A stretch of 33,782 nucleotides of DNA from Candidatus Poribacteria bacterium (lineage in GTDB: Bacteria; Poribacteria; WGA-4E; WGA-3G). Under the pieces are notes generated by a model. The model searched no databases. It was given only the letters and a program-made list of their open reading frames with translations, and was not told the DNA's origin. Shown piece by piece: positions 16,176 through 23,820 of the stretch. The stretch lies in contig JAJECD010000346.1 in assembly GCA_022822215.1 (NCBI GenBank), positions 1 to 33,782 of the forward strand. The letters are read 5' to 3'. Each line of letters starts with the position of its first letter. The stretch's first letter is position 1. A program made the translations under genes and the position numbers.

Positions 16176-16256
16176 GAGAACCTCACTCCTTACGTAACCG
16201 CAAAGTTGGTCTTATTATAGTCTACCTATCCAAAGCAGCATATCTCCACTAAAAGT

Positions 16257-16286
16257 ATTATAGCACAGACAAAGCGTCCGGGTCAA
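16257..16286 (-). promoter_or_regulatory. Promoter of the small coiled-coil gene
   Basis: On the minus strand: TTGACC (16281-16286), 18 bases, then TATAAT (16257-16262). A second TATAAT occurs downstream at 16214-16219. It separates this gene from the recQ operon, which ends at 16301. Confidence 0.65.
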
Positions 16287-16300
16287 AAAGAATCCCGATT

Positions 16301-19093
16301 TCATTTACCTCGTTTTTCTGTAATTCCTTGCTCTTCGCAATATTCCCGAATAATCGGCAAAAAAGCATCAGCATATTTTTCACATTTCGCAGGACTTACG
16401 CGATCAATCTGCATAAACGCTTCTTCAGTTTGCGGAAAATAAGTCGCCATCTCTTTCAGGGTCTTGTCCCAGAAGATGACAAACGCCGAAACCCCTTCCT
16501 CCTCAGCAATCGTTTTCCGCTTCTCTCGAAGTCGCTCAAAAAGCTCCAAGTCGTATTCATTCGGTTCCGGAGAGGTTGTTTCAGAAGTATCTGGGATGTC
16601 AGTTCTGTTCTCTCCTGAATCTGTTTCCTGTTTCTTGAAGTGTTTACGGATAATCGGCAAAAAGACATCAACGTATTTTTCACATTTCGTGGGGCCCACA
16701 CCAGGCATCTGCTTAAAGGATTCTTCAGATGTCGGAAAATAGGTCGCCATCGCTTGCAGTGCTGTATCGTGAAAAACTTCGTAAGGTAGTACGTCCGCCA
16801 CCTCAGCGATCTTGTCTCGTTCAGTCCGAAGTAATTCAAAGAGTTTCGGAGAATATTCAGGCGATACTTCGGATACCGTTCGGTTTGCCGACTCCACCGA
16901 AAATCCCCAAAATTGATCGCCTCCGTTAAGCACTCCCCAACCTTTTTCTGTCAAGCGGAGACTGCCGTGTCGTGCCTCGCGTTCAAGGAGTTTGTGTTGG
17001 AGAAATTGAAGAGACAGATGTCGCCATTCTGATTTGCTGTAATCTGTGCCAATCCCGTGTGTGGAAAGCCGGTCATGTCCGTTCTCAATAATCTTTTTCC
17101 GTTGTGAACCCCGTAGGACATCAATAATATAGGCTTCTCCAAACATCTGTTTTGTCCGAACGACACAAGAGAAGAATTTTTGTGCCAGAGTCGTCAGGTC
17201 AATCCGTTCCGTTTCCGACTTGCAGCAGTTGTCACACATGCCACAATTATCGTGCTCGTACTGTTCTCCGAAGTAGGCTAACAATACTTTTCGACGGCAT
17301 GCGAGTGAAGTTGCCCACGAAACAAGCGTCTGTGATCGTTCTTGTCGTCCTTCCCTTTCGGATGGTGCTCCTTGTTCAATAAAGTGGTTGATAGTGTCTA
17401 CGTCCCCATAACTGAATAGCAGTAGACAGTCTGCGGGAAGCCCATCACGCCCGCTGCGGCCAATCTCCTGATAGTAGGATTCCGGCTCCTTCGGCAACCC
17501 AGCGTGTAATACAAAACGGACATCCGCTTTATCAATACCCATCCCGAAAGCGATTGTAGCGACGATGACCTGAATATCCCCGTTGATGAAAGCGTCCTGA
17601 TTGTGTTTACGGGTTGCATCATCCAGCTCTCCATGATACGGAAGTACAGAAATCCGTCTGGCAGTTAGATCCCGGCACAATGATTTAACTTGTTTTATCG
17701 TTTGACAATAGATAATACCGGATTCTTGGCGATGCTTATAAAGAAACGCAAGGGTCTGATCAAGCAACTCAATCTTCGGTTCAACAGCAATAAAGAGGTT
17801 TTTCCGGTCAAAACTGCCTATGAACTCGCTTCCCTCATCAAATTTAAGCAACTTTTTGATGTCCTTTTGAACGCGGGGAGTCGCAGTTGCTGTTAAGGCA
17901 ACACAAACAGCACTTTGAAATCGCTCCCGAATGGAAACCAGTTGTCGGTATTCCGGACGAAAATCGTGTCCCCACTCCGAAATACAATGTGCTTCATCAA
18001 TCGCGAGGCAGGCGACATCTGATTCATCAAGCATCAGAAGTATTTCAGATCGGACGAGCGTTTCAGGGGCAACGTAAAGAAGTTTCATTTTCCCCTGTTT
18101 GACACGCTGCATTATCGTTTTCTGTTCTGAATAGTTGAGAGTGCTGTTGAGGAAGGCTGCGTGGATGCTTCTGTTTTGCAGTTGCATCACCTGATCCTGC
18201 ATGAGCGAAATCAGCGGCGAGACAACTACCGTCATGCCATCAAAAATGAGTGCAGGCAATTGATAACAGAGCGACTTGCCACCGCCTGTTGGTAACACCA
18301 CGAGGGCATCTTGCTTTTTGAGGATGTGGTCAATGATGTCCTTCTGGAATAGACGAAACGCTTCATGGCCGAACACGTTTTGGAGAATCTCTAACGGGTT
18401 TTGTAGAGGCGTTGGGTGTGGGCGCGGTTTTTCTTCATCAAGTGGTTTTTCTTCTTCCTGTTTTCCAGCTTCGAGGAACCACCCGGAGAGTTGCGCGTAG
18501 TGTCGTTCTTCAGCATCGGGTTCGTCTTTCGGTCGCCATCGATGTGCTAACGATACACGTAGGAGTGTTCCAGCAGGGATTGTCTCAACCGGTTCTTGGA
18601 AACCGACGAAAGTGAGCGTGCAACTACCATTTTCGGTAGCGTAGCGATACCGTATGCGTCTGCCTTCTGTATCGCGGATGAGCGGCTGATCCGGTCTCCA
18701 AAACGTTGTACTGTAGTTCGGTACATCATCCCCGGTAGAAATGTAAAGCGAGCCGTTACCTGTGGTTTTCAATAAGCCTTCATAGAGTTCTTGGGGAGAC
18801 CCAGTTTTCGGTGGCATTAAGAGTTCAATAGCACTCACTAAGTCTTTCGGAGCTTTCGCGGGGTGTAGAAGCCTCTTTTTGTGAACAACGATATTTTCGT
18901 TATGTGGTGGAATTAGTGAAATTTCAGGTTTAGCCGCTATCTCCCAGATTTCACCGACGTTATATTCTCGGTTCGCACCGTCATGCGGATCAGCGTTAAA
19001 TGGAATGAGTCGAACACTTTTCCCTGTCTCCGTAATGCCACCGATGCATGCCCCACCACCCATCCGAGTTTTCGCAACAATAAGTACTCTCAC
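16301..19093 (-). CDS. RecQ-family DNA helicase with extra N-terminal domain and two HRDC domains
   Basis: The 930-residue product is far longer than housekeeping RecQ (about 610). Residues 1 to about 205 form an extra domain (RVLIVAKTRMGGGACIGGI, then VGEIWEI) that resembles the dual-OB (DuOB) domain. The helicase core has PTGGGKS (268-274), DEAH (366-369), the RecQ aromatic loop SEWGHDFRPEY, and GFGM-type motif VI as QEIGRSGRDG. The zinc site follows (CRRK and CGMCDNCC), then a winged helix and two HRDC domains, each with the pattern MATYFP...C-EKY-D-FLPIIR. It unwinds DNA 3'-5' by family rule. The start codon is GTG, overlapping the stop of the upstream DUF488 gene as GTGA. This points to translational coupling and a joint role. 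Confidence 0.9.
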   Translation of the reverse strand: MRVLIVAKTRMGGGACIGGITETGKSVRLIPFNADPHDGANREYNVGEIWEIAAKPEISLIPPHNENIVVHKKRLLHPAKAPKDLVSAIELLMPPKTGSPQELYEGLLKTTGNGSLYISTGDDVPNYSTTFWRPDQPLIRDTEGRRIRYRYATENGSCTLTFVGFQEPVETIPAGTLLRVSLAHRWRPKDEPDAEERHYAQLSGWFLEAGKQEEEKPLDEEKPRPHPTPLQNPLEILQNVFGHEAFRLFQKDIIDHILKKQDALVVLPTGGGKSLCYQLPALIFDGMTVVVSPLISLMQDQVMQLQNRSIHAAFLNSTLNYSEQKTIMQRVKQGKMKLLYVAPETLVRSEILLMLDESDVACLAIDEAHCISEWGHDFRPEYRQLVSIRERFQSAVCVALTATATPRVQKDIKKLLKFDEGSEFIGSFDRKNLFIAVEPKIELLDQTLAFLYKHRQESGIIYCQTIKQVKSLCRDLTARRISVLPYHGELDDATRKHNQDAFINGDIQVIVATIAFGMGIDKADVRFVLHAGLPKEPESYYQEIGRSGRDGLPADCLLLFSYGDVDTINHFIEQGAPSEREGRQERSQTLVSWATSLACRRKVLLAYFGEQYEHDNCGMCDNCCKSETERIDLTTLAQKFFSCVVRTKQMFGEAYIIDVLRGSQRKKIIENGHDRLSTHGIGTDYSKSEWRHLSLQFLQHKLLEREARHGSLRLTEKGWGVLNGGDQFWGFSVESANRTVSEVSPEYSPKLFELLRTERDKIAEVADVLPYEVFHDTALQAMATYFPTSEESFKQMPGVGPTKCEKYVDVFLPIIRKHFKKQETDSGENRTDIPDTSETTSPEPNEYDLELFERLREKRKTIAEEEGVSAFVIFWDKTLKEMATYFPQTEEAFMQIDRVSPAKCEKYADAFLPIIREYCEEQGITEKRGK

Positions 19094-19578
19094 GGTAAAA
19101 TATCTTCGACCTCCAAATTAAATGTTTTCGCTAACGTATCCGCTACCAATGAGCGGTGACATGCTTCAGGGGCAGTTTCCACACAAAAGAGCGCAACGAC
19201 TTTGGTATCGGATTCCAGTTCATCCAAAAGACTTTGCGGTTCAAACGCAGTGAGGCATTCGGTGTGGTAGGCTTCGATAAATGCTTCTCCCAGAGCAGTG
19301 CGTTTTCGTTTAGCGGTTTTCGTCGCTTTGTCTGCTGCTGCTTGCTTTTCTCGAACGGCTCTTGTTGGTCCCAAGTCTTTGCGATGAATGTATCGGATAC
19401 CGAGTTCTGCAAGGCGTGCTTGCAGTCGCATACTGTTGGCGAATGCATAAGTTGCACCGCGGACACCACGGCGACTACGGATATCGCAGAATGTGTCAAC
19501 CGCAGCGTCGCATAAAGCCTGAAAAAAACTGGACTCGTCGAATCCGTACACGCCAATGGTAACAATTTTGATTTGCAT
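19090..19578 (-). CDS. DUF488 protein, second gene of the recQ operon
   Basis: The 162-residue product shows the DUF488 layout: a TIGVYGF-like first strand, DIRSRRG in the early loop, GIRYIHRKDLG, and the C-terminal Cys-His site FCVETAPEACHRSLVAD (C-x6-7-CHR). DUF488 proteins have no settled function; the conserved Cys, His and Arg suggest a catalytic or phosphate-binding pocket. It starts 11 bases after the first DUF488 gene ends and overlaps recQ by 4 bases, so the three genes are expressed together. It differs from its neighbour by a basic insert at about residues 75-95 (KAAADK, TKTAKRKR-like). Confidence 0.88.
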   Translation of the reverse strand: MQIKIVTIGVYGFDESSFFQALCDAAVDTFCDIRSRRGVRGATYAFANSMRLQARLAELGIRYIHRKDLGPTRAVREKQAAADKATKTAKRKRTALGEAFIEAYHTECLTAFEPQSLLDELESDTKVVALFCVETAPEACHRSLVADTLAKTFNLEVEDILP

Positions 19579-19589
19579 AGTGGATTAAA

Positions 19590-20144
19590 TTAAGGGTATT
19601 TTTTTCGAGAATGAAATGTCTCGTCACCAAACATCGACAACTGCCCGCCCGTCAGCCGTTCAATGACCTGTGCCTGCGTCAATTGCTCACTATTTTCGTC
19701 GATATGCATGACCGCTATATCTTCATTCGTGAGGGTTACACCGATAAGTTTACAACGGTGGCATTCTTCCGGTTTCCCCTCGCTGCACATCAGAACAATG
19801 GATTGCTGTTGTGAGAAGGCAGTCCGAAGGCGTTGGATACCAGACTGGTAGGACTCCGTGGCTTTAACCTTTTCATAATCGACTTTCCCGTTGACGTAGC
19901 ACGCTTCATCGTCCGGTCTACCACCGAGTGTATCCCCCATGAAGATATAGCGGATCCCGTGCTGTTCCAGTGTATTTGCGAGTGGTGCTTTCGAGAATTC
20001 CGGTTTGTAGCGAGAGTAGGGTGCTGAACGAACATCAATGAGATAAGCAATCTTGTGGGCGTGTAGTAACGCAATGAGTTCCTCTATCGAACGGCTCCCA
20101 TAGCCTATCGTGTAAATTGGAGTGAGGGCGGATGAGTGTTCCAT
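19590..20144 (-). CDS. DUF488 protein, first gene of the recQ operon
   Basis: The 184-residue product is a full-length DUF488 protein: IYTIGYGSRSIEEL at the N terminus, LIDVRSAPYSRYKPEFSK, HGIRYIFMGDTLGGRP, and MCSEGKPEECHRCKLIG carrying the C-x-CHR site. The C-terminal tail is QLSMFGDE and basic residues. It is distantly paralogous to the next gene. No clear Shine-Dalgarno precedes the ATG. Being first, it sets transcription for the operon, but no promoter stands out upstream. A joint role with the RecQ helicase in DNA repair or defence is inferred from the operon only. Confidence 0.88.
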   Translation of the reverse strand: MEHSSALTPIYTIGYGSRSIEELIALLHAHKIAYLIDVRSAPYSRYKPEFSKAPLANTLEQHGIRYIFMGDTLGGRPDDEACYVNGKVDYEKVKATESYQSGIQRLRTAFSQQQSIVLMCSEGKPEECHRCKLIGVTLTNEDIAVMHIDENSEQLTQAQVIERLTGGQLSMFGDETFHSRKKYP

Positions 20145-20351
20145 AATGCATATATGGTATCACAGGATTCCCGAAAAAGCAATCAAAAGTGTAACATTTT
20201 TAACGAAGATTGATTAAAGGTATACCGTTATGTTAATCCATATTTTTTAGCAAGAATCGTGCTTCGTTCAGTCCTTCCATCCTACCACCTTTCCAGTAGA
20301 AGCGAACTTCACCAACGACGCTTACTGACAACCGATAACCAATAACTATTT

Positions 20352-20470
20352 TTTCACAGTACCTTTCACAGTAACCCATTCCTAAAACCTCTCAAAACCC
20401 AGTTGTCATCTACGTTCACACCCGATTCTCAAATTTCACAAATTCCCATTTAACTGTGAAAACTGTGAAA
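20352..20470. repeat. Repeated TTTCACAGT sites in the 20145-20596 gap
   Basis: TTTCACAGTA occurs twice in direct order (20352-20361, 20364-20373). Its inverse ACTGTGAAA occurs twice in a row at 20453-20461 and 20462-20470. These could be binding sites for a regulator, or repeat debris. No gene was found in the rest of this 452-base gap; 20325-20349 (ACTGACAACCGATAACCAAT) is another low-complexity repeat. Confidence 0.4.
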
Positions 20471-20508
20471 TTTTAGCACCCTAAATGATCCAGTATGCTT
20501 CAAATTAC

Positions 20509-20537
20509 TTGAATTTCCCAAAAATATCCTGTATAAT
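20509..20537 (+). promoter_or_regulatory. Promoter of the zinc metallopeptidase gene
   Basis: TTGAAT (20509-20514), 17 bases, then TATAAT (20532-20537), with TG directly before the -10 box. The leader is about 53 bases to the ATG at 20597. It lies just downstream of the TTTCACAGT/ACTGTGAAA sites, so those could control it. Confidence 0.7.
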
Positions 20538-20596
20538 TCCTTAAATCCACTAATATCTAACGAGAAAAATAAAAACACAATTTGGAGGTGTCCATC

Positions 20597-21298
20597 ATGT
20601 TTTGGGGTTTCTTTGACCCACTGTATTTCGTGTTCCTCGCACCAGGACTCGCGTTGTCTCTATACGCAACATTTCGCACAAAATCAACTTTCTCAAAATA
20701 CGCAAAAGTCGGTTCACGGAGCGGGCTAACAGGCGCACAAGCCGCGCAACTCATGTTGAATAAACACGGTGTCAGCGGCGTACGGATTGAACGCTCCGGC
20801 GGATTTTTAAGCGACCATTATGATCCGCGCGAGAAAGCACTGCGGCTTTCCGAAGATGTCTATTCAAGTCAATCGCTATCCGCAATAGGTGTCGCGTGTC
20901 ACGAAGCAGGACACGCCATGCAGGACGCACACGGCTATGCGATGCTAAACCTGCGCACTGCCCTCGTGCCTGCGACGAACTTCAGTTCAACTTTTGCATA
21001 TATCGTAATGATAGCCGGATTCTTCCTCCAGATGGCTGGCTTGATACTCATAGGTGTTGGACTCTTTACGGTAGGCGTTGTTTTTTCTTTGATCACGCTT
21101 CCCGTTGAATGGGATGCAAGCAGACGCGCCAGGATTGCAATAGACGAAGCCGGAATGCTCTCACCTGAAGAAAGTCGACATGCCAGCAAAGTCCTGAATG
21201 CAGCGTTCTTGACCTACGTCGCTGCAGCAGTGACAAGCCTCCTGACTCTGGTCTATTATCTATTTCGGTTAGGGGTTTTAGGGGGCGGGGATGAGTAA
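20597..21298 (+). CDS. YugP-type membrane zinc metallopeptidase
   Basis: The 233-residue product matches the neutral zinc metallopeptidase family (YugP, PF04298 type). It has a hydrophobic N terminus (about 8-25), then HEAGH at 102-106 as the zinc and catalytic site, and hydrophobic segments at about 130-165 and near the C terminus (about 205-225). It should sit in the inner membrane; the substrate is unknown. GGAGGTG 7 bases before the ATG at 20597 fixes the start. A TTG at 20582 is also in frame but overlaps the ribosome site. It has its own promoter and no operon partners. Confidence 0.9.
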   Translation: MFWGFFDPLYFVFLAPGLALSLYATFRTKSTFSKYAKVGSRSGLTGAQAAQLMLNKHGVSGVRIERSGGFLSDHYDPREKALRLSEDVYSSQSLSAIGVACHEAGHAMQDAHGYAMLNLRTALVPATNFSSTFAYIVMIAGFFLQMAGLILIGVGLFTVGVVFSLITLPVEWDASRRARIAIDEAGMLSPEESRHASKVLNAAFLTYVAAAVTSLLTLVYYLFRLGVLGGGDE

Positions 21299-21307
21299 GA
21301 GGTTATT

Positions 21308-21338
21308 CCCCCCTGATAAGGGGGGATAAAGGGGGGTT
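21308..21338. repeat. Palindromic repeat, copy 1 (C6-TGATAA-G6 type)
   Basis: A 6-bp C/G stem (CCCCCC, TGATAA, GGGGGG at 21308-21325) followed by ATAAAGGGGGGTT. It lies between convergent genes (YugP peptidase and VOC protein) and could serve as a two-way transcript end. A second copy lies at 21866-21894. Confidence 0.7.
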
Positions 21339-21374
21339 GTATTAGGCATCGGAAATTCATCCGACAACTAACAA

Positions 21375-21806
21375 CTATTCACCTTTGCTTTCGATGTCTA
21401 CACCAGGCCACTGGTCGTCTTGTTCCGTAATATCGACAACGATGCCGTCCGGGTCTTCCACCTTGAAAGCGACCGAAGGGAGATCGTCCGAGTTCGGATC
21501 GTAAGGTTTACTGCCATCTAAACCTTCCCAGGTAATCTCAAAACCGAGGTTTTCACACCGCGCTGCCGCCTCTCGCAAATTCGGGACACGAACACCGATA
21601 TGTAGATAGTCCAGCATCCCGCCGATATGCTTCGGACGGTCAGGTCCGCCGTGCTGAAAGACGCGGAAGTTATGATAACCATCCGTGAGATCGTAGCAGC
21701 CGTTCATTGTTGAAAAGACACGCAAGCCGAGGGCATCGCGCCAGAAGCGGATACTCTTTTCCAAGTCCGTCGTGCGGACACCAATGTGTACAAGTGTTGT
21801 TGACAT
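21375..21806 (-). CDS. VOC (glyoxalase/bleomycin-resistance fold) protein
   Basis: The 143-residue product has two beta-alpha-beta-beta-beta halves. The first begins LVHIGVRTTDLEKSIRFWRDALGL and the second begins LHIGVRVPNLREAAARCENLG. It ends with a typical DPDGIVVDITEQ segment. Likely metal ligands are His8 in the first half, the HIGVRV His in the second, and the last Glu in DITE. VOC enzymes isomerise, open or add to small molecules on a metal centre; the reaction here is not predictable. AGGAG lies about 8 bases before the ATG. The gene stands alone between two copies of a palindromic repeat. Confidence 0.88.
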   Translation of the reverse strand: MSTTLVHIGVRTTDLEKSIRFWRDALGLRVFSTMNGCYDLTDGYHNFRVFQHGGPDRPKHIGGMLDYLHIGVRVPNLREAAARCENLGFEITWEGLDGSKPYDPNSDDLPSVAFKVEDPDGIVVDITEQDDQWPGVDIESKGE

Positions 21807-21865
21807 GAGTGTTCTCCTTTTTTATTTTCGCTTACGCATTCCCTTCTGGTTACGCCTTGCGCATT

Positions 21866-21894
21866 CCCCCTTGATAAGGGGGGTTAGGGGGGTT
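21866..21894. repeat. Palindromic repeat, copy 2 (CCCCC-TTGATAA-G6 type)
   Basis: CCCCC (21866-21870), TTGATAA, GGGGGG (21878-21883), then TTAGGGGGGTT. It matches 21308-21338 in order and orientation. The two copies bracket the VOC gene. Confidence 0.7.
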
Positions 21895-22016
21895 GATACT
21901 TTATTGATAGTGTCAAAGTACTTCTAAAAAATCCACCATAAAAGACATTATGACTTCACCGAAAATCTGCTTGAAACGAAGTGGAAAGCAGACCAGAAGC
22001 CCATAGTTTAAAAAAC

Positions 22017-22805
22017 TTAAATCCAGACAGTCGGTTCACGGTTTTCTGCGCGGTGTTCGTAGAGAAGTTTGACATCATCCGGTAGTTTATCGAACGTCTC
22101 GCTCGGAATCGTTGCAGTATTCACACCGAAGAGTTCCAAGTTGAGCCACCACGGTGCGTATCTAACAACGACAGCCGTCCGTTTACCCGCGCTCGGATTT
22201 TCTGCGTTAGAGTGCCAAATCCGGCTATCCATAATAAGGACGCTGCCCGCACTACCAGTGGCTTGCAATTCACCATCAAGGGGGTTCCGATCACCGATAC
22301 CGTCTTCTTTGCCTCTCGGATTCCGAAGGTCTACATGCGTCTTCGGAACAATCCAGGTGCCGCCGTTTTCCGTCGTGAAATCCGAGAGCATCCAGAGCGT
22401 TGTAATACCGATAACCGCACTCGGAAACGGTTGTGGAATATGCCATTTCTGATTCAGATCATACGGGAAATCGGAGTGATACGCACGCACCAATTCATAA
22501 TGCGGTGGACGAATCTTATACTCCGTCTGAGAGATCCGTACCTGCGGTCCCAACAACTGTTGGATAGCAGCGAGGAGCCTTGCATTCGCCAGGTGTTCAG
22601 CAAATTTCGGCATAAAACTGATAACATTGCGTTCCCATCTACCGTTCTCTTTGCTGAATTCGTTATAGTCAACTTCTGAGGTCTCGACCTCTTCACGAAC
22701 CGCGTCAACGACATCCGCGGGAATAACGTTCTCTAAGACGCACCAACCTTCTTCCCGTAACTGTGTAACGTAAGGTTCGACTGCTTCTAATAGGTTGTCT
22801 GCCAT
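22017..22805 (-). CDS. Phytanoyl-CoA dioxygenase (PhyH) family protein, copy 1
   Basis: The 262-residue product is an Fe(II)/2-oxoglutarate oxygenase by motif: H110-S-D112 (RAYHSDFPYD), distal H198 (SRIWHSNAENP) and R209 (GKRTAVVVRY) for 2-oxoglutarate. Family members hydroxylate a carbon next to an activated group; the substrate is unknown. The start at 22805 is chosen because AAGGAG sits 6 bases upstream and the sequence from MADNLLEAVE matches a normal N terminus; an ATG at 22835 lacks this. It follows the SCP2-like gene by 17 bases and shares its transcript, which hints at a lipid or sterol-like substrate. Confidence 0.9.
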   Translation of the reverse strand: MADNLLEAVEPYVTQLREEGWCVLENVIPADVVDAVREEVETSEVDYNEFSKENGRWERNVISFMPKFAEHLANARLLAAIQQLLGPQVRISQTEYKIRPPHYELVRAYHSDFPYDLNQKWHIPQPFPSAVIGITTLWMLSDFTTENGGTWIVPKTHVDLRNPRGKEDGIGDRNPLDGELQATGSAGSVLIMDSRIWHSNAENPSAGKRTAVVVRYAPWWLNLELFGVNTATIPSETFDKLPDDVKLLYEHRAENREPTVWI

Positions 22806-22822
22806 TGGAATCTCCTTACACG

Positions 22823-23221
22823 TTATGAATCGCAACCGGTTTCTCGTTCGCGGTTATAACGGACGGCTGTCTTGATGAGAGGCGCGAGTCGCATGACCTT
22901 GCCAAGTGAACCGATGACGCCAATCTCACGGGTCGTTAGCGCACCCATGACGTTGAGTTCACCTGTCCAAAATTTGTAGGCAACATCGCCTGTCATCGTG
23001 AGTTCAACATCTGGGTCAGTATCGTCGCAGATACCGCGAGCAATTGTCCATTCGCCATTCGCTGCCGTTAGCGTCATTGTGCAGTCGGGCTGGGTGTAGT
23101 TGAACTGAACACGCAGGTTCAACGACTTGAGTGCCGCTTGCGCTTCTGGAAGCGTGGCGATTTCTTCAAAGAGCTCGCTGATATAACTGTAAAGTTGGTC
23201 AGGTGCTTCAAATATAGCCAT
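22823..23221 (-). CDS. SCP2 sterol-binding domain protein
   Basis: The 132-residue product has the SCP2 fold pattern. An N-terminal helix (LYSYISELFEEIA) comes first, then beta strands with a CTMTLTAANGEWTIARG-like segment, DPDVELTMTGDVAYKFWTGELN, and a C-terminal helix with a short tail. SCP2 domains bind lipids or sterols. A longer open frame reaches 23764, but that part overlaps ogt on the other strand. The ATG at 23221 gives the normal SCP2 start. No Shine-Dalgarno is seen, and the promoter is very close (23234-23263). It is co-transcribed with the PhyH gene. Confidence 0.85.
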   Translation of the reverse strand: MAIFEAPDQLYSYISELFEEIATLPEAQAALKSLNLRVQFNYTQPDCTMTLTAANGEWTIARGICDDTDPDVELTMTGDVAYKFWTGELNVMGALTTREIGVIGSLGKVMRLAPLIKTAVRYNRERETGCDS

Positions 23222-23233
23222 GATTTGTGCTAT

Positions 23234-23263
23234 AACATAGCATAATAACAGACTGGAGGTCAA
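23234..23263 (-). promoter_or_regulatory. Candidate promoter of the SCP2-PhyH operon
   Basis: On the minus strand: TTGACC (23258-23263), 18 bases, then TATGTT (23234-23239). The RNA would begin only a few bases before the SCP2 ATG at 23221, which fits the lack of a ribosome site there. It overlaps the ogt ribosome region on the other strand. Confidence 0.45.
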
Positions 23264-23272
23264 ATAAAAAAA

Positions 23273-23818
23273 ATGAATCCATTGAAAACATTTCCTGAAC
23301 AGAATAACTTTGCTTCGCGGGCTATTGCCTACAAGTCTCCAATCGGATGTATCGGTATAGTTGCGGCGGATCAAGATCACATTTCGCATCTTTTCTTTGC
23401 TGATGGTTTTCCATCCGATGAACCCTCCCACCTTCGGGTTCAGTATCCGGTGCTGACGCGTATGGAGGGGCTCCTTGACCGATATTTTGCGGGTCAACCG
23501 TTTGATACCACCACGCTCCCGGTCCGAGTAGAGGGCGGAACTCACTTTCAGAACGAGGTCTGGGACGCTATCCGACAGATTCCTCACGGTGAGGTACGGA
23601 GCTACAGATGGATCGCCGAAAAGATAGGGAACCCGAAGGCTGTGAGGGCTGTCGGCAGTGCGGTCGGTGCAAACGCTGTTTCTATTTTTATTCCGTGTCA
23701 TCGGGTCATTAGAAGCGACGGAACATTGGGGGGCTATGGCGGTGGTATAGAACGGAAACGCCAACTCTTAACACTTGAAGGTTTTTTTGACGATAGCGAT
23801 AGCGAAAAAGGATTTTAG
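23273..23818 (+). CDS. ogt: Methylated-DNA-protein cysteine methyltransferase (Ogt/Ada type)
   Basis: This suicide repair protein moves alkyl groups from O6-alkylguanine to its own cysteine. The active site IPCHRVIRSDG has C142. The helix-turn-helix that scans DNA (GEVRSYRWIAEKIGNPKAVRAVG) and the closing GGYGGG-x-x-RK are present. It has an N-terminal RNase-H-like domain (about 1-85), so at 181 residues it is full length. GGAGG lies upstream of the ATG. The stop is followed 2 bases later by the start of the next gene, so they form an operon. Confidence 0.95.
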   Translation: MNPLKTFPEQNNFASRAIAYKSPIGCIGIVAADQDHISHLFFADGFPSDEPSHLRVQYPVLTRMEGLLDRYFAGQPFDTTTLPVRVEGGTHFQNEVWDAIRQIPHGEVRSYRWIAEKIGNPKAVRAVGSAVGANAVSIFIPCHRVIRSDGTLGGYGGGIERKRQLLTLEGFFDDSDSEKGF

Positions 23819-23820
23819 AC

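Noticed and set aside
23222-23764. Upstream extension of the SCP2 gene on the minus strand
   Set aside because: The added 181 residues are antisense to ogt and do not look like a protein domain. The SCP2 fold begins at the ATG at 23221.
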